This document shows, piece after piece, positions 1-5,153 of a DNA stretch of 7,745 nucleotides (position 1 is the first letter of the stretch; each line of letters opens with the position of its first letter). Position numbers and translations under genes: made by a program. The notes below the pieces were generated by a model. The model worked only from the letters and a program-made list of their open reading frames with translations, was not told the DNA's origin and did not search any database. The DNA is taken from NCBI GenBank assembly GCA_027026055.1, contig JALVPA010000007.1, forward strand, positions 1-7,745, written 5' to 3'. Source of the stretch: Campylobacteraceae bacterium. Its GTDB lineage: Bacteria > Campylobacterota > Campylobacteria > Campylobacterales > Sulfurovaceae.

Positions 1-317
1 TCAAGCATATCGGGTTTCCCGAAGCGCGCATTACACTGGCGCAACTGACCGTCTATCTCGCCTCTTCTCCCAAATCCAACAGCGCCTATAAAGCAATCAA
101 CGCCGCACAAAAAGCCGTAGCCTCCGGTCACATCCTTCCCGTACCTCCCCACTTGCGCACCCATCCGCAAAATTATCTCTATCCGCACGACTTCGGCGGC
201 TGGGTGGAGCAGTCCTATCTCGACGAAGCGTTGCGTTTTTACGAAAGCAACGATATCGGCTTCGAGCGTACCTTGCACGAATGGCACGATAAAATCGCAA
301 ACAAACGTAACGGCTAA
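1..317 (+). CDS. rarA: Replication-associated recombination protein A, C-terminal fragment (5' end outside window)
   Basis: The open frame enters the window in frame 3 and ends at TAA 315-317, giving the last 104 residues. RarA (MgsA) is a AAA+ ATPase of the clamp-loader/RuvB type that acts at stalled replication forks in the cytoplasm. The fragment lacks the ATPase core but carries the typical C-terminal tetramerisation/helical region: IGFPEARITLAQ near the start, then SPKSNSAYKAINAA, then PVPPHLR, then YPHDFGGWVEQSYL. These blocks are the hallmark of the family C-terminus. The stretch between PPHLR and YPHDFGGW is short (about 8 residues) compared with the longer E. coli-type linker, as I recall for epsilonproteobacterial members. 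A hairpin with a T-run follows the stop, so this is probably the last gene of its transcript. Identification is firm; the missing 5' part cannot be judged. Confidence 0.93.
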   Translation, partial: KHIGFPEARITLAQLTVYLASSPKSNSAYKAINAAQKAVASGHILPVPPHLRTHPQNYLYPHDFGGWVEQSYLDEALRFYESNDIGFERTLHEWHDKIANKRNG

Positions 318-327
318 ACATAAGGAC

Positions 328-355
328 AATCGTACAGCAAGCACACGATTTTTTT
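328..355 (+). terminator. Weak Rho-independent terminator after rarA
   Basis: AATCGT (328-333) can pair with ACGATT (345-350) around an 11-nt loop, followed by a run of seven T (349-355). It begins 11 nt after the rarA stop. The stem is only 6 bp and A/T rich, so termination may be partial. The T-run abuts the -35 region of the next promoter. Confidence 0.5.
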
Positions 356-382
356 ACATTTGTTCGCTATATTTGTTATAAT
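353..382 (+). promoter_or_regulatory. Extended -10 sigma70-type promoter for the zipper-lipoprotein operon
   Basis: TTTACA at 353-358 lies 18 nt upstream of a perfect TATAAT at 377-382. TG at 374-375, one nucleotide before the -10, makes it an extended -10 promoter. Transcription would start near 389, leaving a leader of about 60 nt before the ATG at 450. The -35 overlaps the T-run of the rarA terminator, so the two elements are packed together. Among the promoter-like sites in the window this is the closest to consensus. Confidence 0.7.
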
Positions 383-449
383 ATATAGTGAAAATCGAGA
401 ATACGACGGTGTCAACCATAATATGTCGAATCGATACAAAGGAATGACG

Positions 450-728
450 ATGCAAATAATTAAGCTATCGAAATATGTGGCATGGTGTACCTTCCCATTT
501 TTTATCGGATGTGCGCCGGAAGCAATCGCACCAAACAATGCGACGCAAACAGGTGTAGTCGCAGGGGCCGTAACGGGCGCGGTAATAGGATACAACACGA
601 AGGGGCACCACAAAGGCGAACGCGCGGCTATCGGTGCGCTATTAGGCGCTACGGCCGGAGGGCTTGTCGGAAACTCTGTCGATACGAACAACCGACAACC
701 AGTGCAAAATAGCGGATGGCATTATTAA
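450..728 (+). CDS. Small glycine-zipper lipoprotein (YMGG-like)
   Basis: A predicted 92-aa exported lipoprotein. The ATG at 450 was chosen because AAAGGA (438-443) sits 6 nt upstream and because it gives a compact signal peptide. Upstream in-frame ATGs at 360, 423 and 444 are less well placed, and 360 lies inside the promoter. A hydrophobic stretch ends in FFIG-Cys21, a somewhat off-consensus lipobox (Phe at -3). Residues about 36-76 form a glycine zipper with repeated GxxxG spacing, split by the polar hinge GYNTKGHHKGERAA. The rest is a short Asn/Gln-rich tail with no further domain. Such proteins are expected in the outer membrane or periplasm, where zipper helices can self-associate in the bilayer; the exact role is unknown. 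The gene lies 16 nt before a larger paralogue that adds an OmpA domain, so the two are probably co-transcribed and may pair through their zippers (inference). Confidence 0.8.
   Translation: MQIIKLSKYVAWCTFPFFIGCAPEAIAPNNATQTGVVAGAVTGAVIGYNTKGHHKGERAAIGALLGATAGGLVGNSVDTNNRQPVQNSGWHY
576..650 (+). repeat. Glycine-zipper repeat, copy 1
   Basis: This 75-bp segment matches 883-957 with only six mismatches, all synonymous, so 25 consecutive codons encode the same residues in both lipoproteins. It contains a 39-bp block (603-641) identical to 910-948 and a 20-bp block (576-595) identical to 883-902. Outside the repeat the two genes are much less alike. Confidence 0.9.
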
Positions 729-744
729 CGATAAAGGAGAAAAG

Positions 745-1461
745 ATGCAACGAAAAACAATACACTGTCTTCTTGCGGCGACTGCTGCACTGCTTGTCAA
801 CGGATGTTATCAACAACCGGGTCTCGTAGAAGACACCTCCTACAACCGCACCAAAACAGGCGCCCTTGCCGGAGCGCTGACAGGCGCGGTAATAGGATAC
901 AATACCAAAGGGCACCACAAAGGCGAACGCGCGGCTATCGGTGCGCTACTGGGCGCCGCGCTTGGCGGCGCTATCGGTTATAGCCTCGACGAACAGGCCA
1001 ATGCCGTCGCCAAAGCGCTCGGTACGCGCGTCAACAACGATCCTCTCGCCGCCATTGATCCCCAAAATGACATCATCGTCTCGAAGCACCCTACTTATGT
1101 CAAAATCCTTTTCCGCGATCGAATGATGTTCCGTCTCAACTCCGCCATACCCGAACCAAGCGCAGCATACAAAGTCAAAAAGGTAGCGAGACTACTCCGA
1201 CAATATCCGCAAACAATCGTCGGCGTAGCCGGTTTCACAGACGATACGGGAACATACGAGTACAACCTGCGCCTCTCCGAAGAACGCGCAAGAAATGTAG
1301 CGCAATTGCTGGCCGTCAACGGGCAACCATTGGTCAAAGGGTGCGCATGGCAAAAACCGTTGGTACCGAACACCTCGGCACGCAACCGCGCACTTAATCG
1401 ACGAGTCGAAGTCTATCTTTATGCCGATCCGAACAACTTGACGGACCCGTGCATGGAGTAG
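745..1461 (+). CDS. Glycine-zipper lipoprotein with OmpA-like peptidoglycan-binding domain
   Basis: A predicted 238-aa outer-membrane lipoprotein. The ATG at 745 has a strong Shine-Dalgarno (AAAGGAGA, 733-740). A longer frame from 664 would overlap the previous gene and bury the signal peptide. Residues 1-20 form a lipoprotein signal peptide ending LLVNG-Cys21. Residues about 39-80 are a glycine zipper with the hinge GYNTKGHHKGERAA. Residues about 110-226 are an OmpA-like domain: GFTDDTGTYEYNLRLSEERA (163-182) and NRALNRRVEVYL (214-225) supply the Asp and Arg that in this family hold the diaminopimelate of murein. The usual turn before the last helix is replaced by VKGCAWQKPLVPN; Cys200 and Cys236 could form a disulfide. 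By analogy with OmpA/Pal it would anchor the outer membrane to murein while its zipper self-associates. It probably shares the upstream promoter with its short paralogue. Confidence 0.87.
   Translation: MQRKTIHCLLAATAALLVNGCYQQPGLVEDTSYNRTKTGALAGALTGAVIGYNTKGHHKGERAAIGALLGAALGGAIGYSLDEQANAVAKALGTRVNNDPLAAIDPQNDIIVSKHPTYVKILFRDRMMFRLNSAIPEPSAAYKVKKVARLLRQYPQTIVGVAGFTDDTGTYEYNLRLSEERARNVAQLLAVNGQPLVKGCAWQKPLVPNTSARNRALNRRVEVYLYADPNNLTDPCME
883..957 (+). repeat. Glycine-zipper repeat, copy 2
   Basis: The second copy of the zipper-coding segment, offset by 307 bp from copy 1, encodes residues 47-71 of the OmpA-like lipoprotein. The high nucleotide identity in a direct repeat suggests recent duplication or gene conversion, or unusually strong constraint. 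Confidence 0.9.
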
Positions 1462-1468
1462 TCTCGGA

Positions 1469-1879
1469 TTACTGTAGCTTTTTCAACATCCATTTCGCTT
1501 CATCGGCGCCGATAGCGCCGCTATAAAATTTATCCTCTATATTGTTCAATTGTTTTTTGAGCCGAGAAACAAGATAGTCGCCTCTTACACGCTCATCGAT
1601 AAAAATACGCATCGTATCGAAGTCTGGAAAGAGTTCGATATATTCCTCTTTTAACGTCGTATGTTGCCATGCGGCGATTTGCATTTGCGGTAATTCGTCC
1701 GCAACATCGAGAATATTTTGTCCGACGCTGTCTCTAGTCATAAATTTATTGTATTTTGCGTTGACGTCGTAAGATGCGGGGTCAAGATTGTCGTTTTTTT
1801 GCAAGTCGCCTACAAAACGCGTTACTACGATAAAGAAAGCCACACCTATCAACGTATATATTATCAAAGACTTATCCAT
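1469..1879 (-). CDS. Conserved-looking single-pass membrane protein of unknown function
   Basis: I do not recognise this 136-aa protein. Residues 4-20 (SLIIYTLIGVAFFIVVT) form one hydrophobic segment with few charges before it. They are followed by a basic/acidic turn and a soluble, mostly helical remainder, so it is likely an inner-membrane anchor with a C-terminal domain. The soluble part is rich in charged residues and aromatics, including ELFPDFDTMRIFIDERVRGDY (79-99) and an amphipathic C-terminus, LNNIEDKFYSGAIGADEAKW (111-130). It has no cysteines and no catalytic motif I know. ATG at 1879 is preceded by only a weak GGA-type ribosome site, but a good TATAAT box (1914-1919) fits a short leader. 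Its stop lies 7 nt from the stop of the OmpA-like lipoprotein gene, tail to tail. Coding status is well supported by length, composition and promoter; function is open. Confidence 0.75.
   Translation of the reverse strand: MDKSLIIYTLIGVAFFIVVTRFVGDLQKNDNLDPASYDVNAKYNKFMTRDSVGQNILDVADELPQMQIAAWQHTTLKEEYIELFPDFDTMRIFIDERVRGDYLVSRLKKQLNNIEDKFYSGAIGADEAKWMLKKLQ
1504..1520. other. GC-rich hairpin between/within convergent 3' ends
   Basis: CGGCGC (1504-1509) and GCGCCG (1515-1520) are perfect inverted repeats around a 5-nt loop. They lie inside the 3' end of the membrane-protein gene and about 42 nt past the OmpA-like gene's stop. No T-run follows on either strand, so it is not a classical terminator. 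It could still slow polymerase or protect the 3' end of the OmpA-like mRNA; it may equally be a by-product of Ala/Gly codons. Confidence 0.3.
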
Positions 1880-1913
1880 TGTCGATATCCGCTATGAAAA
1901 AATTTTATTGAAA

Positions 1914-1942
1914 ATTATACCTTTTTACGGCAAATATGCAAA
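1914..1942 (-). promoter_or_regulatory. Promoter for the 136-aa membrane protein gene
   Basis: Read on the minus strand, TATAAT occupies 1919-1914 and TTTGCA (1942-1937) lies 17 nt upstream as a plausible -35. Transcription would start near 1907, about 28 nt ahead of the ATG at 1879. The stretch 1880-2055 between divergent genes is AT rich and otherwise holds only the leader of the next plus-strand gene. Confidence 0.55.
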
Positions 1943-2019
1943 ACAACATAAATTTTTTACGATTTTTGGCTCGAAACTCACTCGGTTTTCGAATCTTAAG
2001 TGTGTCATGCTATCATATA

Positions 2020-2050
2020 TATATTCTAACTCAAGCTACATAAAAGGAGG
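2020..2050 (+). promoter_or_regulatory. Possible -10 box and strong ribosome binding site for the mini-Hcp gene
   Basis: TATATT at 2020-2025 lies within an AT-alternating tract and could serve as a -10; no convincing -35 is seen. AAAAGGAGG at 2042-2050 is a near-perfect Shine-Dalgarno, 5 nt before the ATG at 2056, and decides that start. The ribosome site is solid, the promoter tentative. Confidence 0.5.
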
Positions 2051-2055
2051 CATCT

Positions 2056-2322
2056 ATGCATATACGACTACTATGTGTAAGCCTTCTGTGTTTAAATTCC
2101 CTTTATGCCGAAGAAAGTGCGAAAATAACGAAGATGAAAGCCGCTTGCGAAAGAGACATGAGAGGCGCATGCTACGAACTCGGTTTGTTATACGAAAGCG
2201 GGTTGAAAGTAGAAAAAAATACCGCTATTGCGACTAACTACTATAAAAAAGCTTGCGAACTCGGTTATGACGAAGCATGTCGAAAACGCGAGCAGTTACA
2301 AATAAAAAATCTCGAGAAGTAA
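2056..2322 (+). CDS. Small secreted Hcp-like (cysteine-rich Sel1 repeat) protein
   Basis: A predicted 88-aa exported protein. Residues 1-18 are a signal peptide likely cut after SLYA. The mature part carries two Cys-x7-Cys hairpins, C31/C39 and C67/C75, spaced exactly 36 residues apart. This is the period and disulfide spacing of Helicobacter cysteine-rich (Hcp) Sel1-like repeats. Between them lies the Sel1 signature ACYELGLLYESG followed by ATNYYKKACELGYDEAC. Known Hcp proteins have several such alpha/alpha repeats, are secreted or periplasmic, and some bind beta-lactams or act on host cells. This one has about one and a half repeats, so it is unusually small and probably a binding module rather than an enzyme. 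The start is set by the strong ribosome site. Its TAA is one nucleotide from the start of the SGNH esterase gene, so the two are almost surely translated from one mRNA. Confidence 0.85.
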   Translation: MHIRLLCVSLLCLNSLYAEESAKITKMKAACERDMRGACYELGLLYESGLKVEKNTAIATNYYKKACELGYDEACRKREQLQIKNLEK

Positions 2323-2323
2323 A

Positions 2324-3055
2324 ATGAAAAAAGCTATTTTATCTCTCTATTTGATCTTTATATCCGTTATTTATGCAGAAACGAAAATTATGCCTTTAGG
2401 CGATTCGCTTACATTCGACGATGCATATAACCCGAAACCTGATAGATTGAAAACTTCTTACAGAAGTTTTTTGTGGTATAAACTCCAAGAGGCGGATTAC
2501 GACGTCGACTTTGTCGGTTCTCTCACTACAGGGTGGGATGTTCATCCGCCTTTCGATGGTGATAATGAGGGGCATCCGGGTTGGGATACATACGATATCG
2601 CTGGGTACATATATAACTTTCTAAAAGCAAACCCCGCAGATATCATTTTGTTAATGGCGGGAGCGAACGATTGGGATACCAGCGTCGACGGTATCGATAA
2701 TACACTGAACGAGATAGACCGATACGAAAGAGATTACCACTGTCATATCAAGGTTATCCTCGCACGTATTCCTAATAGGCAAAACCACTCCGAAGAGTGG
2801 ATGAGCATCTTCAATAGAAACCTACAAAATTTGGCAAACAACCGTATTGCACGCGGCGACGACATCTATGTAGTCGATATGGAATATGGTGCGGGGATTG
2901 ACTATGCGCACGATTTTCAAGATCGCACCCATCTTAACGACAATGGATATGCGAAACTGGCGAATGTCTGGTTTAACGCCTTAAAAATGTCTTTAAAACC
3001 TTCATATATCAAAAAGGCCCTCCCCGCTATACTTCACAGCGTACTATTCAAATAG
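2324..3055 (+). CDS. Secreted SGNH/GDSL hydrolase, carbohydrate esterase family 3-like
   Basis: A predicted 243-aa exported esterase. Residues 1-18 are a signal peptide (cut after VIYA). The SGNH blocks are all present: IMPLGDSLTFDD with nucleophile Ser28; DFVGS and then GHPGW with the oxyanion Gly near 86; LLMAGANDWD with Asn115; and DRTHLNDNGYAKLA with the catalytic pair Asp200/His203. The DFVGS...GHPGW pattern and order are those of CE3-type acetyl esterases, which remove O-acetyl groups from polysaccharides such as xylan. In a likely chemolithotroph the substrate is more plausibly an O-acetylated exopolysaccharide, lipopolysaccharide glycan or murein (inference). The gene follows the mini-Hcp gene after one nucleotide, with only a weak GAGAAG ribosome site, suggesting translational coupling. 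Sequence is AT-richer than the flanking housekeeping genes. A basic C-terminal tail (about 224-243) follows the last catalytic block. Confidence 0.88.
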   Translation: MKKAILSLYLIFISVIYAETKIMPLGDSLTFDDAYNPKPDRLKTSYRSFLWYKLQEADYDVDFVGSLTTGWDVHPPFDGDNEGHPGWDTYDIAGYIYNFLKANPADIILLMAGANDWDTSVDGIDNTLNEIDRYERDYHCHIKVILARIPNRQNHSEEWMSIFNRNLQNLANNRIARGDDIYVVDMEYGAGIDYAHDFQDRTHLNDNGYAKLANVWFNALKMSLKPSYIKKALPAILHSVLFK

Positions 3056-3195
3056 CAATTAAAAACGGTACAGCTATTTATATGCGCCTTTTGAATATGA
3101 TCGATAAACGGCAAAAAAACACACTTGCCATATTGCGAACATTGACTCGAACCATTGAAAAAGTTTCCGATTTATCTGCTTAGCGAAGAAAATTA
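3056..3195. other. Gene-free spacer between esterase and tRNA-Val
   Basis: This 140-bp AT-rich stretch holds no convincing gene or terminator. GGCAA (3110-3114) and TTGCC (3125-3129) can pair but lack a T-run outside the stem. GACTCGAACC at 3144-3153 resembles the T-arm of a tRNA gene read from the minus strand, like 3211-3220 in the intact tRNA, but no cloverleaf can be built around it. Confidence 0.4.
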
Positions 3196-3271
3196 TGGTG
3201 GCCACGACAGGACTTGAACCTGTGACCACTACCATGTCAAGGTAGTGCTCTACCAACTGAGCTACGCGACC
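3196..3271 (-). tRNA. tRNA-Val (anticodon GAC)
   Basis: On the minus strand the 76-nt cloverleaf reads from G1 at 3271 to an encoded CCA at 3198-3196. The acceptor arm GGTCGCG pairs with CGTGGCC (two G-U pairs). The D stem is GCTC/GAGC. The anticodon stem CTACC/GGTAG holds loop TTGACAT with anticodon GAC at 3238-3236. The T arm is ACAGG-TTCAAGT-CCTGT and the discriminator base is A. GAC reads the valine codon GUC. It has its own promoter in the 39-nt gap after the Sel1 gene. Confidence 0.96.
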
Positions 3272-3287
3272 GTGGTTTCAAGGCGGC

Positions 3288-3293
3288 ATTATA
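3288..3293 (-). promoter_or_regulatory. -10 box of the tRNA-Val promoter
   Basis: A perfect TATAAT (minus strand) lies 16 nt upstream of tRNA nucleotide G1. A G/C-rich segment (GCCGCC) follows, as in stringently controlled stable-RNA promoters. The matching -35 region (TTTTAG, 3316-3311) is poor and would overlap the last codons of the Sel1 gene. Read-through from the long upstream operon could also supply the tRNA. Confidence 0.6.
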
Positions 3294-3310
3294 TAAGAGG
3301 ATTGCTTAAA

Positions 3311-3817
3311 CTAAAATTTATTCCGTTGTAGTCGCTGTAAATTGCGCGCTGCATGTTCGTTTCCGATCGCGGCCGCTTCCTCCAAAAGCATCCGTACTTT
3401 TTTATACCGGTGAGGATCGTTCGTTTTTCGCTTCCAATACATCACCGCCAAATTGTTCATTGCATCACTATGACCCGCTTTGGCGGCGGAGACATACCAC
3501 TTCTCGGCTTCGCGATAATCGCCTTTTTCTTCCAAAAGAAGCGCCAGGTTATACATCGCTTCGACACTGCCCTCTTCGGCCGCTTTTCGATACCATGCAA
3601 GCGCTTGCCGTATATCTCTTCCGACACCTATCCCTTTTTCGTACATCAAAGCGAGATTGAACATCGCGGCTGCATCGTCTTGTTCTTTTGCCGCCAGATA
3701 AAATCCATTCAAAGCTCGCACATAGTTCCCTTTGCGATAGTCGGAGACGGCATCCGAGAAGATATCGCCGTAGAGGGTGACGAAAAATACCGTACTTATA
3801 AAAATAACCCTCTTCAA
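3311..3817 (-). CDS. Secreted Sel1-like repeat (TPR-like) protein
   Basis: A 168-aa protein starting at TTG 3817-3815, which overlaps the dapF stop (TTGA). There is no ATG at this end of the frame. GGAG (3829-3826) sits 8 nt upstream, and this start gives a clean signal peptide, MKRVIFISTVFFVTLYG. The frame upstream of it reads through dapF out of phase and is not coding. The mature protein has at least three Sel1/TPR-like repeats: AAMFNLALMYEKGIGVGRDI (50-69), EAMYNLALLLEEKGDYREAE (86-105) and DAMNNLAVMYWKRK (118-131). A final helical unit follows at NEHAARNLQRLQ. It has no cysteines, unlike the mini-Hcp protein at 2056-2322. Sel1 proteins are adaptor scaffolds that bind partner proteins or peptides, here in the periplasm. 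As the last gene of the transpeptidase-coaE-dapF operon it could assist envelope assembly (inference). Confidence 0.85.
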   Translation of the reverse strand: MKRVIFISTVFFVTLYGDIFSDAVSDYRKGNYVRALNGFYLAAKEQDDAAAMFNLALMYEKGIGVGRDIRQALAWYRKAAEEGSVEAMYNLALLLEEKGDYREAEKWYVSAAKAGHSDAMNNLAVMYWKRKTNDPHRYKKVRMLLEEAAAIGNEHAARNLQRLQRNKF

Positions 3818-4560
3818 ATAAAGGTCTCCGCCACAAAAGTTTTGGTCACTTTCCCGCCGAAACGGTAAATCCCCTCTTCGTAGCTCAAGTAGAGTTCGTC
3901 GCCACTTTTGGGATAGATGCGCATCATATCGGGGGCTTTCCCCTCTTCTCTTGCGCGTACGTAGCAAGCGGTCATGCCCGTACCGCACGCCAAAGTCTCG
4001 TCCTCGACACCGCGTTCGTAGGTGCGCACATAGATCACATCGTCGTGTATCGTGTAGATATTGACATTGGCGTCGTACTTGAAACGCAGTTCGCGCGCCC
4101 GTTTCAAATCGAAATCGTCGATATCGTCTCGCTCGGCGACAAGGTGCGGCACCCCCGTATCGATCAGCCACCAGCGTTCGCCCTCTTCGTCGATATCGGT
4201 GCGCCTGATATCGGGCGGAAGCATATCGCTGACGACATAAAGCCCGTTGATCGTAGCGCGTATCACGCCCGCACCGGTCAAAAACTCCGCCTTGCCGTCG
4301 ACGCTAATACCCTTTTCGTGCGCAAAATGCGCCGCCGCACGACTGGCGTTTCCGCACATCGCGGCATACGAACCGTCGGCGTTATAAAACTCCCACTCGA
4401 AATCGTACTGTGGATGCGGCAACAGCACCACCATACCGTCGGCACCCACGCCGTTATGTCGATGACACAACTTGCGCGCAAGCGCACTTCTGTCGGCCTT
4501 GTGCTTCGCGACGAATAAGATAAAGTCGTTACCGTTGGCGGAATATTTGGTCACGGTCAT
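3814..4560 (-). CDS. dapF: Diaminopimelate epimerase
   Basis: DapF (248 aa) converts LL- to meso-diaminopimelate in the cytoplasm, supplying murein cross-linking residues and the precursor of lysine. The two catalytic cysteines are present: Cys69 in MCGNASR and Cys192 in LACGTGMTA. Other family motifs are the N-terminal GNDFIL (10-15), GVGADG (37-42), YNADGS (59-64) and ERGVEDETLACGTG (182-195). The length is somewhat shorter than the E. coli enzyme (about 274 aa), as is common in Campylobacterota. ATG at 4560 overlaps the coaE stop (ATGA). A strong GAGGAGGA ribosome site at 4574-4567, 6 nt upstream, fixes this start. Its own stop overlaps the TTG start of the Sel1 gene. The neighbourhood with an L,D-transpeptidase, which joins two meso-diaminopimelate residues, is functionally fitting. 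Confidence 0.97.
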   Translation of the reverse strand: MTVTKYSANGNDFILFVAKHKADRSALARKLCHRHNGVGADGMVVLLPHPQYDFEWEFYNADGSYAAMCGNASRAAAHFAHEKGISVDGKAEFLTGAGVIRATINGLYVVSDMLPPDIRRTDIDEEGERWWLIDTGVPHLVAERDDIDDFDLKRARELRFKYDANVNIYTIHDDVIYVRTYERGVEDETLACGTGMTACYVRAREEGKAPDMMRIYPKSGDELYLSYEEGIYRFGGKVTKTFVAETFI

Positions 4561-5153
4561 GCGAAATCCTCCTCGATACGCGCTTTGATGCGCGCATATT
4601 CTTCTTCCAAGTGGGTGCGATCTTTGCTGTTGTCGATCAGATAATCCGCCATATAACGTTTTTCGGCGATATCGATCTGCGCCGCCAATCTATCGAGTAT
4701 CTCCTCTTCGCTCAACCCGTCGCGTTGCATCGCACGTTCGATTTGCAAGCTTTGCGGCGCATAGACCACCAACACTTTGGCGGCGGGATAGCGTCCGCCT
4801 CCTTCGTAAAAGAGCGGGATATCGATGATATAGGGTCTTTTTTTCTTTTCTTCGATACCTCCCAGACGCATAATTTCCTCATAAATGAGCGGATGCAGCA
4901 ACGCTTCGAGCTTTTTGCGCGCCATCGGGTCGGCAAAGACGATCGCACCCAAGCGTTTGCGGTCGATTCCGTCGGGACCACGTACCGATTCGCCAAAAAG
5001 TGTCGCCACTTCGTCGGCATGTTTTTCCAGCATCTCATGCGCGATTTTGTCCGCATCGATGACGGCAAAACCGTCGCGTTCGAACAACGAAGCCACCGCA
5101 CTTTTACCCGTGGCGATTCCTCCGGTCAACACTATTGCATACTCCAGTCGCAT
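4557..5153 (-). CDS. coaE: Dephospho-CoA kinase
   Basis: CoaE (198 aa) phosphorylates the 3'-hydroxyl of dephospho-CoA with ATP, the last step of coenzyme A synthesis, in the cytoplasm. The Walker A loop GGIATGKS is at residues 11-18. IDADKIAHEM (32-41) is the substrate-binding region, IDIPLFYEGG the Walker B-like core block, and the YAPQSLQIERAMQRDGLSEE region with RLAAQI forms the lid. The family's C-terminal D-NS motif appears as YLIDNS. Length matches the family (about 200 aa). ATG at 5153 directly follows the transpeptidase TAA with no gap, and AAGAGGTGG at 5165-5157, inside the end of that gene, is its ribosome site. The 3' end overlaps dapF by 4 nt. The coaE-dapF order is, to my knowledge, recurrent in Campylobacterota. 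Confidence 0.96.
   Translation of the reverse strand: MRLEYAIVLTGGIATGKSAVASLFERDGFAVIDADKIAHEMLEKHADEVATLFGESVRGPDGIDRKRLGAIVFADPMARKKLEALLHPLIYEEIMRLGGIEEKKKRPYIIDIPLFYEGGGRYPAAKVLVVYAPQSLQIERAMQRDGLSEEEILDRLAAQIDIAEKRYMADYLIDNSKDRTHLEEEYARIKARIEEDFA

Noticed and set aside
360..449. Longer N-terminus for the small zipper lipoprotein (ATG 360, 423 or 444)
   Set aside because: ATG 360 is upstream of the -10 box. The others are worse spaced from AAAGGA and spoil the signal peptide.
664..744. Earlier ATG at 664 for the OmpA-like lipoprotein
   Set aside because: It overlaps the preceding gene and would bury the lipoprotein signal peptide. ATG 745 has a strong ribosome site.
1975..1996. Inverted repeat CGAAA/TTTCG upstream of the mini-Hcp gene as an operator or terminator
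   Set aside because: The stem is only 5 bp with an 11-nt loop and no T-run, so it is within chance expectation for AT-rich DNA.
3144..3153. Second tRNA gene or tRNA relic near GACTCGAACC
   Set aside because: Only the T-loop consensus is present. Flanking bases do not form the T stem, and no acceptor, D or anticodon arm is found.
3818..4171. N-terminal extension of the Sel1 gene to 4171 (minus strand)
   Set aside because: It is an out-of-phase reading of dapF with Arg-rich, low-quality composition. The ribosome site and signal peptide both point to TTG 3817.
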